Of a stretch of DNA of 64,000 bases, positions 45,335 to 57,593 are shown piece after piece. Both the position numbers and the translations under genes were made by a program. The notes under the pieces were generated by a model. The model saw only the letters and a program-made list of their open reading frames with translations, did no database searches and had not been told where the DNA came from. The stretch comes from Bufo bufo (Eukaryota; Chordata; Amphibia; Anura; Bufonidae), in assembly GCF_905171765.1 (NCBI RefSeq), contig NC_053392.1:502740556-502804555 (forward strand), in the 5' to 3' direction. Each line of letters opens with the position of its first letter. Positions within the stretch are counted from its first letter, which is position 1.

Positions 45335-47845
45335 ATTGAGTGGGGCAGCCCAGGCAGAGAGAGGTCAGGAGTGGGGCAGCCCAGGCAGAGAGAGGCCAGG
45401 AGTGGGGCAGCCCAGGCAGAGAGAGGCCAGGAGTGGGGCAGCCCAGGCAGAGAGAGGCCAGGGGTGGGGCAGCCCAGGCAGAGAGAGAGAGGCCAGGGGT
45501 GGGGCAGCCCAGGCAGAGAGAGAGAGGCCAGGGGTGGGGCAGCCCAGGCAGAGAGAGAGAGGCCAGGGGTGGGGCAGCCCAGGCAGAGAGAGAGAGGCCA
45601 GGGGTGGGGCAGCCCAGGCAGAGAGAGAGAGAGGCCAGGGGTGGGGCAGCCCAGGCAGAGAGAGAGAGGCCAGGGGTGGGGCAGCCCAGGCAGAGAGAGA
45701 GAGAGGCCAGGGGTGGGGCAGCCCAGGCAGAGAGAGAGAGGCCAGGGTGGGGCAGCCCAGGCAGAGAGAGAGAGGCCAGGGTGGGGCAGCCCAGGCAGGC
45801 AGAGAGAGAGAGAGAGGCCAGGGGTGGGGCAGCCCAGGCAGAGAGAGAGAGAGAGGCCAGGGGTGGGGCAGCCCAGGCAGAGAGAGAGAGAGAGGCCAGG
45901 GGTGGGGCAGCCCAGGCAGAGAGAGAGAGAGAGGCCAGGGGTGGGGCAGCCCAGGCAAAGAGAGAGAGAGAGGCCAGGGGTGGGGCAGCCCAGGCAGAGA
46001 GAGAGAGAGAGGCCAGGGGTGGGGCAGCCCAGGCAGAGAGAGAGAGAGAGGCCAGGGGTGGGGCAGCCCAGGCAGAGAGAGAGAGAGAGGCCAGGGGTGG
46101 GGCAGCCCAGGCAGAGAGAGAGAGAGAGGCCAGGGGTGGGGCAGCCCAGGCAGAGAGAGAGAGAGAGGCCAGGGGTGGGGCAGCCCAGGCAGAGAGAGAG
46201 AGGCCAGGGGTGGGGCAGCCCAGGCAGAGAGAGAGAGAGAGGCCAGGGGTGGGGCAGCCCAGGCAGAGAGAGAGAGAGAGGCCAGGGGTGGGGCAGCCCA
46301 GGCAGAGAGAGAGAGAGAGGCCAGGGGTGGGGCAGCCCAGGCAGAGAGAGAGAGAGAGGCCAGGGGTGGGGCAGCCCAGGCAGAGAGAGAGAGAGAGGCC
46401 AGGGGTGGGGCAGCCCAGGCAGAGAGAGAGAGAGAGAGGCCAGGGGTGGGGCAGCCCAGGCAGAGAGAGAGAGAGAGGCCAGGGGTGGGGCAGCCCAGGC
46501 AGAGAGAGAGAGAGAGGCCAGGGGTGGGGCAGCCCAGGCAGAGAGAGAGAGAGAGGCCAGGGGTGGGGCAGCCCAGGCAGAGAGAGAGAGAGAGGCCAGG
46601 GGTGGGGCAGCCCAGGCAGAGAGAGAGAGAGAGGCCAGGGGTGGGGCAGCCCAGGCAGAGAGAGAGAGAGAGGCGAGGGGTGGGGCAGCCCAGGCAGAGA
46701 GAGAGAGAGAGGCCAGGGGTGGGGCAGCCCAGGCAGAGAGAGAGAGAGAGAGGCCAGGGGTGGGGCAGCCCAGGCAGAGAGAGAGAGAGAGGCCAGGGGT
46801 GGGGCAGCCCAGGCAGAGAGAGAGAGAGAGGCCAGGGGTGGGGCAGCCCAGGCAGAGAGAGAGAGAGAGAGAGGCCAGGGGTGGGGCAGCCCAGGCAGAG
46901 AGAGAGAGAGAGGCCAGGGGTGGGGCAGCCCAGGCAGAGAGAGAGAGAGAGGCCAGGGGTGGGGCAGCCCAGGCAGAGAGAGAGAGAGAGGCCAGGGGTG
47001 GGGCAGCCCAGGCAGAGAGAGAGAGAGAGGCCAGGGGTGGGGCAGCCCAGGCAGAGAGAGAGAGAGAGGCCAGGGGTGGGGCAGCCCAGGCAGAGAGAGA
47101 GAGAGAGGCGAGGGGTGGGGCAGCCCAGGCAGAGAGAGAGAGAGAGGCCAGGGGTGGGGCAGCCCAGGCAGAGAGAGAGAGAGAGGCCAGGGGTGGGGCA
47201 GCCCAGGCAGAGAGAGAGAGAGAGAGGCCAGGGGTGGGGCAGCCCAGGCAGAGAGAGAGAGAGAGGCCAGGGGTGGGGCAGCCCAGGCAGAGAGAGAGAG
47301 AGAGGCCAGGGGTGGGGCAGCCCAGGCAGAGAGAGAGAGAGAGGCCAGGGGTGGGGCAGCCCAGGCAGAGAGAGAGAGAGAGGCCAAGGGTGGGGCAGCC
47401 CAGGCAGAGAGAGAGAGAGAGGCCAGGGGTGGGGCAGCCCAGGCAGAGAGAGAGAGAGAGGCCAGGGGTGGGGCAGCCCAGGCAGAGAGAGAGAGAGAGG
47501 CCAGGGGTGGGGCAGCCCAGGCAGAGAGAGAGAGAGAGAGAGAGAGGCCAGGGGTGGGGCAGCCCAGGCAGAGAGAGAGAGAGAGGCCAGGGGTGGGGCA
47601 GCCCAGGCAGAGAGAGAGAGAGAGAGAGGCCAGGGGTGGGGCAGCCCAGGCAGAGAGAGAGAGAGAGAGAGGCCAGGGGTGGGGCAGCCCAGGCAGAGAG
47701 AGAGAGAGAGAGAGGCCAGGGGTGGGGCAGCCCAGGCAGAGAGAGAGAGAGAGAGAGGCCAGGGGTGGGGCAGCCCAGGCAGAGAGAGAGAGAGAGAGAG
47801 GCCAGGGGTGGGGCAGCCCAGGCAGAGAGAGAGGCCAGGGCAGCC
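45335..47845. repeat. ~2.5-kb minisatellite, 31-43+ bp units
   Basis: About 64 copies of ggccaggggtggggcagccc followed by aggcag and a (GA)n run. Units are 31 bp at the left edge, mostly 39 bp in the middle and about 43 bp at the right, because the (GA)n run lengthens. One strand is purine-rich throughout. Open frames of over 800 codons on both strands reflect the lack of stop codons in the unit. Confidence 0.97.
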
Positions 47846-48499
47846 CAGGCACCTATCCTCAGGATAAATAATCACTATCTGATCGGTGGGGTTCTGACAC
47901 CCAGCACCCCCCGCTGATCAGTTGTCTGGAAGAGGAGGTGACACTCCATGCAACCACTGCTTCCTCTACATTACGCTGCCAGTTGTCTCCCTTGCAGGGG
48001 CGACACAGTGTAATTTCAAGTAAATGGAGCAAGTACTTGTGATTATACTGCGCTTCTGAGACAACGCGTAGTGTAATAGAGGAATTAGTACTCCCATGGT
48101 GCGCCTTCTCCTCTTTAACCACCTCCGGACCGCCTAACGCAGATTCGCGTTCCGGAGGTGGCAGCCCTGCGCAGAGTCACGCATATATGCGTCATCTCGC
48201 GATGGCCGAGATTTCCTGTGAACGCGCGCACACAGGCGCGCGCGCTCACAGGAACGGAAGGTAAGAGAGTGGATCTCCAGCCTGCCAGCGGCGATCGTTC
48301 GCTGGCAGGCTGGAGATGTGTTTTTTTTAACCCCTAACAGGTATATTAGACGCTGTTTTGATAACAGCGTCTAATATTCCTGCTACCTGGTCCTCTGGTG
48401 GTCCCCTTTGTTTGGATCGACCACCAGAGGACACAGGCAGCTCAGTAATATGTTGCACCAAGCACCACTACACTACACCCCCCCCCCCGTCACTTATTA

Positions 48500-49165
48500 A
48501 CCCCTTATTCACCCTTGATCACCCCTGATCACCCCATATAGACTCCCTGATCACCCCTGTCATTGATTACCCCCCTGTCATTGATCACCCCCCTGTAAAG
48601 CTCCATTCAGATGTCCGCATGATTTTTACGGATCCACTGATAGATGGATCGGATCCGCAAAACGCATACGGACGTCTGAATAAAGCCTTACAGGGGCGTG
48701 ATCAATGACTGTGGTGATCACCCCCCTGTCATTGATTACCCCCCTGTAAGATCCATTCAGATGTCTGCATGATTTTTACGGATCCACTGATAGATGGATC
48801 GGATCCGCAAAACGCATACGGACGTCTGAATAAAGCCTTACAGGGGCGTGATCAATGACTGTGGTGATCACCCCATATAGACTCCCTGATCACCCCCCTG
48901 TCATTGATTACCCCCCTGTCATTGATCACACCCCTGTAAAGCTCCATTCAGATGTCCGCATGATTTTTACGGATCCACTGATAGATGGATCGGATCCGCA
49001 AAACACATACGGACATCTGAATGGAGCCTTATAGGGGGTGATCAATGACAGGGGGGTGATCACCCCATATAGACTCCCTGATCACCCCCCTGTCATTGAT
49101 CACCCCCCTGTCATTGATCACCCCCCTGTCATTGATCACCCCTCTGTAAGGCTCCATTCAGACAT
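48500..49165. repeat. 191-bp satellite in copy C
   Basis: Three to four units in inverse orientation, each with a ~92-bp palindromic half (gctccattcagatgtccgca ... gacgtctgaat) and ccccctgtcattgatcacc sub-repeats. Confidence 0.9.
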
Positions 49166-49459
49166 TTTTTTGGCCCAAGTTAGCGGAAATTATTTTTTTT
49201 TTCTTACAAAGTCTCATATTCCACTAACTTGTGTCAAAAAATAAAATCTCACATGAACTCACCATACCCCTCACGGAATCCAAATGCGTAAAAATTTTTA
49301 GACATTTATATTCCAGACTTCTTCTCACGCTTTAGGGCCCCTAGAATGCCAGGGCAGTATAAATACCCCACATGTGACCCCATTTCGGAAAGAAGACACC
49401 CCCAGGTATTCCGTGGAAGCATATTGAGTCCATGAAAGATTGAAATTTTTGTCCCAAGT

Positions 49460-50985
49460 TAGCGGAAAGGGAGACTTTGTGAGAAAAAATAAAATAAAAT
49501 CAATTTCCGCTAACTTGTGCCAAAAAAAAAAAAAATTCTATGAACTCGCCATGCCCCTCATTGAATACCTTGGGGTGTCTTCTTTCCAAAATGGGGTCAC
49601 ATGTGGGGTATTTATACTGCCCTGGCATTCTAGGGGCCCTAAAGCGTGAGAAGAAGTCTGGGATCCAAATGTCTAAAAATGCCCTCATAAAAGGAATGTG
49701 GGCCCCTTTGCGCATCTAGGCTGCAAAAAAGTGTCACACATCTGGTATCGCCGTACTCAGGAGAAGTTGGGGAATGTGTTTTGGGGTGTCATTTTACATA
49801 TACCCATGCTGGGTGAGAGAAATATCTTGGCAAAAGACAACTTTTCCCATTTTTTTTATACAAAGTTGGCATTTGACCAAGATATTTATCTCACCCAGCA
49901 TGGGTATATGTAAAATGACACCCCAAAACACATTCCCCAACTTCTCCTGAATACGGCGATACCACATGTGTGGCACTTTTTTGCAGCCTAGGTGGGCAAA
50001 GGGGCCCACATTCCAAAGAGCACCTTTCGGATTTCACAGGTCATTTACCTACTTACAACACATTAGGGCCCCTGGAAAATGCCAGGGCAGTATAACTACC
50101 CCACAAGTGACCCCATTTTGGAAAGAAGACACCCCAAGGTACTCCGTGAGGGGCATGGCAAGTTCCTATAATTTTTTATTTTTTGTCACAAGTTAGTGGA
50201 AAATGATGATTTTTTTTTTCCCTCCTTACAAAGTCTCATATTCCACTAACCTGTGACAAAAAATAAAAACTTCCATGAACTCACTATGCCCATCAGCGAA
50301 TACCTTGGGGTGTCTTCTTTCCAAAATGGGGTCACTTGTGGGGTAGTTATACTGCCCTGGCATTCTAGGGGCCCAAATGTGTGGTAAGGAGTTTGAAATC
50401 AAATTCTGTAAAAAATGACCAGTGAAATCCGAAAGGTGCTCTTTGGAATGTGGGCCTCTTTGCCCACCTAGGCTGCAAAAAAGTGCCACACATGTGGTAT
50501 CGCCGTATTCAGGAGAAGTTGGGGAATGTGTTTTGGGGTGTCATTTTACATATACCCATGCTGGGTGAGATAAATATCTTGGTCAAATGCCAACTTTGTA
50601 TAAGAAAATGGGAAAAGTTGTCTTTTGCCAAGATATTTCTCTCACCCAGCATGGGTATATGTAAAATGACACCCCAAAACACATTCACCAACTTCTCCTG
50701 AATACGGAGATACCACATGTGTGGCACTTTTTTGCAGCCTAGGTGGGCAAAGGGGCCCACATTCCAAAGAGCACCTTTCGGATTTCACTGGTCATGTTTT
50801 ACAGAATTTGATTTCAAACTCCTTACCACACATTTGGGCCCCTAGAATGCCAGGGCAGTATAACTACCCCACAAGTGACCCCATTTTGGAAAGAAGACAC
50901 CCCAAGGTATTCGCTGATGGGCATAGTGAGTTCATAGAACTTTTTATTTTTTGTCACAAGTTAGTGGAATATGAGACTTTGTAAG
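49460..50985. repeat. Two ~750-bp palindromic modules (copy C)
   Basis: Centres near 49853 and 50605, with the same arm content as in copies A and B. Confidence 0.9.
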
Positions 50986-51720
50986 AAAAAAAAAAAAAAA
51001 TCATAATTTTCCGCTAACTTGTGACAAAAAATAAAAAGTTCTATGAACTCACTATGCCCATCAGCGAATACCTTAGGGTGTGTACTTTCCGAAATGGGGT
51101 CATTTGTGGGGTGTTTGTACTGTCTGGGCATTGTAGAACCTCAGGAAACATGACAGGTGCTCAGAAAGTCAGAGCTGCTTCAAAAAGTGGAAATTCACAT
51201 TTTTGTACCATAGTTTGTAAACGCTATAACTTTTACCCAAACCATTTTTTTTTTTTTACCCAAACATTTTTTTTTTATCAAAGACATGTAGAACAATAAA
51301 TTTAGAGCAAAATTTATATATGGATCTCGTTTTTTTTGCAAAATTTTACAACTGAAAGTGAAAAATGTCATTTTTTTTGCAAAAAAATCGTTAAATTTCG
51401 ATTAATAACAAAAAAAGTAAAAATGTCAGCAGCAAAGAAATACCACCAAATGAAAGCTCTATTAGTGAGAAGAAAAGGAGGTAAAATTCATTTGGGTGGT
51501 AAGTTGCATGACCGAGCAATAAACGGTGAAAGTAGTGTAGGTCAGAAATGTAAAAAGTGGCCTGGTCTTTCAGGGTGTTTAAGCTATGGGGGCTGAGGTG
51601 GTTAAACAGCTGATAGCTGTGGGGGGTGTCGGGTGTCTGACCTCTGCGATCAGATAATGATCACCTACTGTATCCTGAGGATAGGTCATCAATATGTATG
51701 TCCTGCACAACCTCTTTAGA

Positions 51721-52925
51721 GTGAATGGAGGAGCCTGACACAAACATGTAAAGAGCAGGGGAGGGTGGAGGAGAGCAGTGCTAGCTGTAACCAGAGTAAT
51801 TAAAATAATTCACATGGGTAAGATTAAGTCGATTAATCAGGCTGCATTTTGTTTTGTTTTTTTTGTGTTTTTTCTGATTATCCTAATTTTATTTCATTTA
51901 ATTATTCACCTTTGCTCGCAGTAGCACTGTGACCTTCTCCCTGCCTACGAAGCCCAGCATCGCACATTGTATAGCGGTTGTGCTTGGTATTGTACTCTGC
52001 CCCTTTACGTCAATGGGACTGAGCTGCTCCCAGGCCATGTGCCCGATGAACGTGATGTCACTGGCCTAGGAAAGGCTGGAGAAGGTCACTGGCCTAGGAA
52101 AGGCTGGTGCTTTCCCAAACAGCAGATCGGCGGGGGTCCCGGGTGTCGGACCCCCACCGATCAGATACTGATGACCTATCCAGAGGATAGGTCATCAGTA
52201 AAAAACGCTTGGATAACCCCTTTGTGTTCAGAAACATCCTATGTAACAAAAAAAAACATCAGTTCTGAGCAGAGTTCCCCCTTCTACTGGGGTCCTGCCA
52301 GCCAGGTCACGGTAAAACTTGTACATTATCATTGCTCAAAGTTATGTTTTATTTGTAATATGAGTGTAAGCAAGGATTCATTTATGTTGCTTTACCTGAG
52401 ACAGGCCAGTGCAGCTTTTACACGGACCAATAATCATGGCAATTATCAGGGATGGTCATTTTTTGGAAATGCTTGTTCCCAATAACTGGCCTGTGTAAAT
52501 GGAGCCAGAGATGACTCCATGAATGAGGAGGTGCAGCGGCCCTGCGTTCACCCTGCTGTTAAATGTCTGTGGGACTGTGCTTGGCTGTCTCTACTCATTA
52601 GTGTCTGTGACAATGGACCGCTATGTAGCGATGGCATCTAGGCACGAGCAGCCCCTGTGGACCCGCCACTGCGTCTCCATGGACCTATAAAGAGACTAAC
52701 TTGCCAGACTATTTCCCGCATTTGCGCACCCCCGATCACTGCAGGGGTGTGGCAGTCCCTGATAGCCATCGAGTCCCCACGCTGCTGTGGTGGGGACCCG
52801 ATGCGTGACAAGGCAGCCCGATGCCGTGCAGAGGCTGCCCAATGCCTTGCACGGCATCGGGACCTGCCTTCTACAGGTGCCCAGGAGATCCAGCCTCAGG
52901 CTGCGTCTCCTAGGCAACCTGTTAG
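51721..52925. other. Unrecognised region with MITE scraps
   Basis: 52125-52225 is a MITE fragment (gatcagatactgatgaccta, aggataggtcatcag). 52790-52870 holds inverted gatgccgtgcagaggc / gccttgcacggcatcgg. The 172-codon frame at 51967 crosses the MITE and has no domain. Confidence 0.5.
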
Positions 52926-53530
52926 GCCTCTTTCACACGGGCGAGTATTCCGCGCGGATGCGATGCGTGAGTTGAACGCATTGCACCCGCACTGAATACC
53001 GACCCATTCATTTCTATGGGGCTGAGCACACGAGCGGTGATTTTCACGCATCACTTGTGCGTTGCGTGAAAATCGCAGCATGTTCTATATTGTTTTTCAC
53101 GTAACGCAGGCCCCATAGAAATGAATGGGGTTGCGTGAAAATCGCAAGCATCCGCAAGCAAGTGCGGATGCGGTGCGATTTTCACGCACGGTTGCTAGGT
53201 GACGATCAGGATGGGGGCCCGATCATTATTATTACCCCTTATAACTTGGTTATAAGGGAAAATAATAGCATTCTGAATACAGAATGCATAGTACAATAGG
53301 GCTGGAAGGGTTAAAAAAAAAAAAGATTTTTTTTTTTTAACTCGCCTTAATCCACTTGTTCGCGCAGCCGGCATCTCTTCTGTCTTTAACTATTATTTAA
53401 CTATATATCCATGTTATAAGGGGAAATAATACAATCTACACTACAACTAACCCAAACCTGAACTTCTGTGAAGAAGTTCGGGTCTGGGTACCACAGTCGG
53501 TTTTTTATCACGCGCGTGCAAAACACATTT
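52926..53530. mobile_element. Harbinger-type MITE, one end clear
   Basis: After TTA the left end is ggcctctttcacacgggcg. The interior has inverted tgcgtgaaaatcgcagcatg segments and a palindromic cccttataacttggttataaggg. The right end is not obvious. Confidence 0.55.
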
Positions 53531-54365
53531 GCTGCAATGTACCGGGACGCATCCGGACCTAATCAGGGGGGCTTTAAATGGGACATGGCATCTAAAAACC
53601 AGTCCAGCAAAATCTGCCTTTCAAAAACCATATGGCATTCCTTTTCATTTGCGCCCTGTCATGTGCCCTTATATCAGTTTACGACCACATGTGGGATGTT
53701 TCTGGAAACCGCAGAATCAGGGTAATAAATATTGAGTTTTGTTTGGCTGTTAACCCTTGATGTGTTAAAGAAAAAAATGGATAAAAATGGAAAATCTGCT
53801 AAAAAAAGTGAAATTTTGAAATGTCATCTCCATTTTCCTTTAATTCTTGTGGAACACCTAAAGGGTAAACAAAGTTTGTAAAATCAGTTTTGAGTAACTT
53901 GAGAGGTGTAGTTTCTACAATGCGGTCGTTAATGAGGGGTTTCTACTACGTAAGCCTCACAAAGTGACTTCAGACCTGAAATGTCCTTTAAAAAGTGGGT
54001 TTTGGAAATTTTCTTAAAAATTTTAAGAATTGCTTCTAAGCCTTCTAACGTCCTAAAAAATCTAAGGATATTTACAAAATGATGCCAACATAAAGTAGAC
54101 ATATGGGGAATGTTAAGTAGTAATTATTTTGTGAGGTATCACTTTTTGTTTTAAAAGCAGAGAAATTAAAAAATTTTAATTTTTTTTGGTAAATTTGGGA
54201 TTTTTTCATAATTAAAGGTAAAATATATTGACTCAAATTTATGACGATCATGAAGTACAATGTGTCACGAGAAGACATTCTCAGAATGGCTTGGATAAAT
54301 AAGTGTTCCAAAGCTATTACCACATAAAGTGGCAGCATTTCCTCGCAACAATCACTTTGGCTGTA
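53531..54365. repeat. Probable dispersed AT-rich repeat
   Basis: Sequence such as ctcttgtggaacacctaaag, gaggtgtagtttctacaatg and cctcacaaagtgacttcaga has the look of a repeat widespread in frog genomes, by my recollection. No termini or second copy in this window. Non-coding. Confidence 0.4.
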
Positions 54366-56316
54366 AGGGGACAAGCTATCAATACAGCAATCCATTGTCC
54401 CCACTGGAAATCATTGTTCCTGTTCAGTAGATGAATAGATGCTCCAGAATTGTTATTGCAAGTAGTTGCTAAGACGGTCATGTCAGGAGGGGGGACAGGT
54501 CCTCTCTAAACACGGTGTAGACATGTTGTGTCAGCAGCGTCATGTTTAGGGGTCACGTCTAAACTCTTTCATCGCTGTTTCTGTGCATCTGAAGTTGCTG
54601 GACTCGGGGAAAGAGCCTTCATTACCTATTTAGTGCTTGCACTACCTCATTTTATGTTCATCTCACTGACACATCGATGAAAGCGCCTCTCTAGCAGAAG
54701 TGCTTGTAAGCGCTACTAAAAATGTGGAAGATCCCAGTTATGTATTTATGAAACTGCAAAAAGGAGAGGCTGGGAACAATAAGAGACACAGCTGCTGCGG
54801 ACCGGGAACGTTGAAAGAAGTTCCTCTGGGCTTAAAGGGATGCAGTCATTTGTCATTGTGAGCACGAATACAGGCTGAGGTATCAGGTCCGTCTCTTTTC
54901 TGGAATACCAAGGGATGGGTGATTTCTGGTATACAGGTGAACCAATAAGTCACACCTTGCTGAAAATGGATTATATAAGCTTCAGGGTCGGGTGTGATTT
55001 AAAGGGTACTTTTCGTCCAGATAATGTTTTAGAATAAGCAGTCCTGTGTGCACATGAAGAATAACTATTTCTGCCCTTTATGTGACTTTTGTTGGGCATT
55101 TTTCATTACTTTTCCCTTCCGCAGGCTCCATCTCTAGTTGTCAGTTTTCCCTGAGCCAGTAGGTGGAGACGACCTGCTATGATGTCTCCCGTAGACTACA
55201 CGTGGAAAAAAAAAAAAACTAGAGCTTCTGCTCCCTTAGCTCTATGTAGCACATCAGCAGTATGTTGGAGAACATTATACAACAGTACCGAACAATGTAG
55301 TTGTGAACCCAGCAATGGGGTGCGATAGAACAATTACTAGCTCCTTCAGTAACGTCTTTCTGCATCTCATTCTACAGCTATTTTATCCTACCCCCTCCAT
55401 AGACTGGTATGTCAGTGACCTGATGGTCTTATCTCTCCAAAATGATTTTTAGCTGCAAATTGAGTGTGAATGATCAAGCTGAGGGAGGATGCAAAGTGGC
55501 TCATAAGTGGAGAAAGATCTGTCCCTAGTAATAGAAACTCAGAAGACAGGAAAGAGGAAGTGGGGTTGTGTCAGAGCTAGCTCAGATCCTGATACTGATA
55601 AAAGAACTGCTTCTACACTGCTTCTGAAGATTATAGGAGCCTCCTATGTGTCCGTAAGTGTGACTTCCCCCTTATCTGTTCTGTGAGCTCCGGAGCTTAA
55701 AACAAACCTATTGGGAAATAAGGGAAACGATGTCACAGCAGTACAGTGAAGGCAGATTTCACAGATTTCACGCCCCCTGCTTCTCGCTTACATAGCCTGT
55801 TCTCGTGAGATTTACCAAATCTCATAAGATTATCTCCTTCTCCCTGGTTGTGATGCAATTGGACAGCGTCATAGCCAAGGAGAAGGAGACGCCCACTGAG
55901 AAGAGCAGAGGCGGTCTCCTCCCTGTACCAATGCACATTAGGCATGAGAACAGAATGGTGGGCATCAAGGCGCAATGTAGGGAGTTTAGGGACCAAATAA
56001 AAATAAATAAAAACATAATGACATCTGCTCATGGTGAACTACATACAGTATAAGTTATTGATTTTTGAAGATAATAAATCCGGTGACTGGTCCTCTTATT
56101 TTATGGAATGACGTGTAGGTGTTGGTAGGGGGACGTGCCATTCCCTCCCTTTTAGTACAACACTTTCTCCTAGCCTGAGGCAAACCCATAGATAGCTGCT
56201 GGGCTCATTACTGTGGGGACAGGGTTGAGTGCTTCATATATACGTTCAATGCCTGGAAGCTGCATGGCCGGTGGTGGCTGTGCAAAGCCTGATCCCCCTG
56301 TGTTGAATTTGCAGTA
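54366..56316. other. Mostly unrecognised, possible MITE at 55765-56095
   Basis: The part 55765-56095 (cacgccccctgcttctcgct ... aataaatccggtgactggtc) resembles a MITE. The rest shows no gene, RNA or repeat that I recognise; an A run sits near 55207. Confidence 0.4.
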
Positions 56317-56324
56317 CTTGGGTG

Positions 56325-57585
56325 TAGAGTTGTTGCGATACCAAATTTTTGATTCGGTTTTAATACCATGAAAAAGTATTGCAATACTCGATACCACGCG
56401 AAAAAAATAAACCAAAAAGCCACGTGCATTCCGCATTTTAAAAAATGGTGAATCGCGCAGTTTTTATTTATTTTTTCTGTTCTGGTGTTCACCGCATAGA
56501 TTTTTTAAAATATTTTAATAGTTTGGACTTTTTTGATGTGACGTAATATGTTTATTTATACATTTTATATGTGAAATTGGGAAAGGGGGTGATTTATACT
56601 TAATATTTTGGTGTTTTTTTTTTTACTTTTTTATTTTTTTACACTTTTTATTTAATATCTTTTTCCCCCCTTAGGGGCCAGAGCCTGGGATTTTTTTCAT
56701 CCCTTGTCCTATTCACCCTGATAGAGCTCTATCAGGGTGAATAGGACTTCACACTGTCCCTGCTGCTCTGTGCACACAGCATCAGGGATGTTACCATGGC
56801 AGCCAGGGCTTCAGTAGCGTCCTGGCTGCCATGGTAACCGATCGGAGCCCCAGGCTTACACTGCTGGGGCTCCGATCAGAACCTGCCACTGCACCACCAA
56901 TGAGGGGGAGGGGAGAGGACCCTGTGGCCACTGCCACCAATGATTTTAATACTGGGGGGGGTTGAGAGGTGCTGGCGCACTGTGCCACCAATGATTTTAA
57001 TGGGGTGGGGGGTTGAGGGGGGGCGCACTGCGCCACCAATGATAAATACCCCTTAATACAGGAGGCGGGTACTGGCAGATCAGCGGCAGTTAACCCCTCA
57101 GGTGCCGCATCTGAGGGGTTAACTGCCGCTGATCGCAGCTCCCTGTCAGGGGCAGGGTGCCGGCAATGCGATTCTGCTGCCGACACCTGCCTCCTGTATT
57201 ATGTGTTAAAGACTACTTTTCCTGGGTCCAGACTTTCAGTATTAGGCTACACAGAGCGGCGCCCAGAGATGTCCCAACACTTACTATTAGTCCTGGGCGC
57301 CGCTCTGTGTAGGAAAATTCGTATCATTGGTGGCGCAGTGCGCCCGCCCCTCCTCCGCCCCTCTCTCCGTTCATTGGTGGCAGCGGCAGCAGCACAGGGG
57401 GGAGGGAGACACAGCTTCCTTCTCCCCTGTGCTGCTGAAGGAACATGAGCGCGCTGACAGCAGCGCGCTCATGTTCAGAAATACTAGACTGTGCAGCCCA
57501 GTATCGAAAAAATGGAAATCCCGGTATCGTATCGGGACAAAAGTATTGATTGGGTATCGAAATTTCGATACCCGCAACAACCCTA
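56325..57585. mobile_element. Non-autonomous hAT-like element with 8-bp TSD
   Basis: Ends TAGAGTTGTTGCG and CGCAACAACCCTA are inverted, flanked by the exact 8-bp repeat cttgggtg at 56317-56324 and 57586-57593. The interior contains the block shared with 38771 and 40040 (56720-56880), the ttaacccctcaggtgccgc palindrome (57090-57140) and the right part shared with 20188-20495. No transposase. Confidence 0.95.
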
Positions 57586-57593
57586 CTTGGGTG

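Larger units (their letters stand above)
48119..51601 (-). mobile_element. Large TTAA-flanked element, copy C (inverted)
   Basis: Flanked by TTAA at 48115-48118 and 51602-51605. Reading the minus strand it starts CCACCTCAGCCCCCATAGC exactly like copy A and ends with the GC-rich module found at the right end of copy B. It has two full palindromic modules, a half module and only three or four 191-bp units. Non-coding. Confidence 0.9.
47850..51720. mobile_element. MITE split by TTAA-flanked copy C
   Basis: The left piece (47850-48114) starts cctatcctcaggataaataa and the right piece (51606-51720) ends tatcctgaggataggtcatc and then cctcttta. Together they form an element with inverted gatc-rich halves. 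The left tip may be cut by the minisatellite. Confidence 0.6.

Noticed and set aside
45179..47917. Open frames of over 800 codons in several frames and both strands
   Set aside because: They follow a 31-43 bp minisatellite whose unit has no stop codon. All frames give repetitive Gly/Gln/Arg or Leu/Pro/Ser peptides, so this is not a gene.
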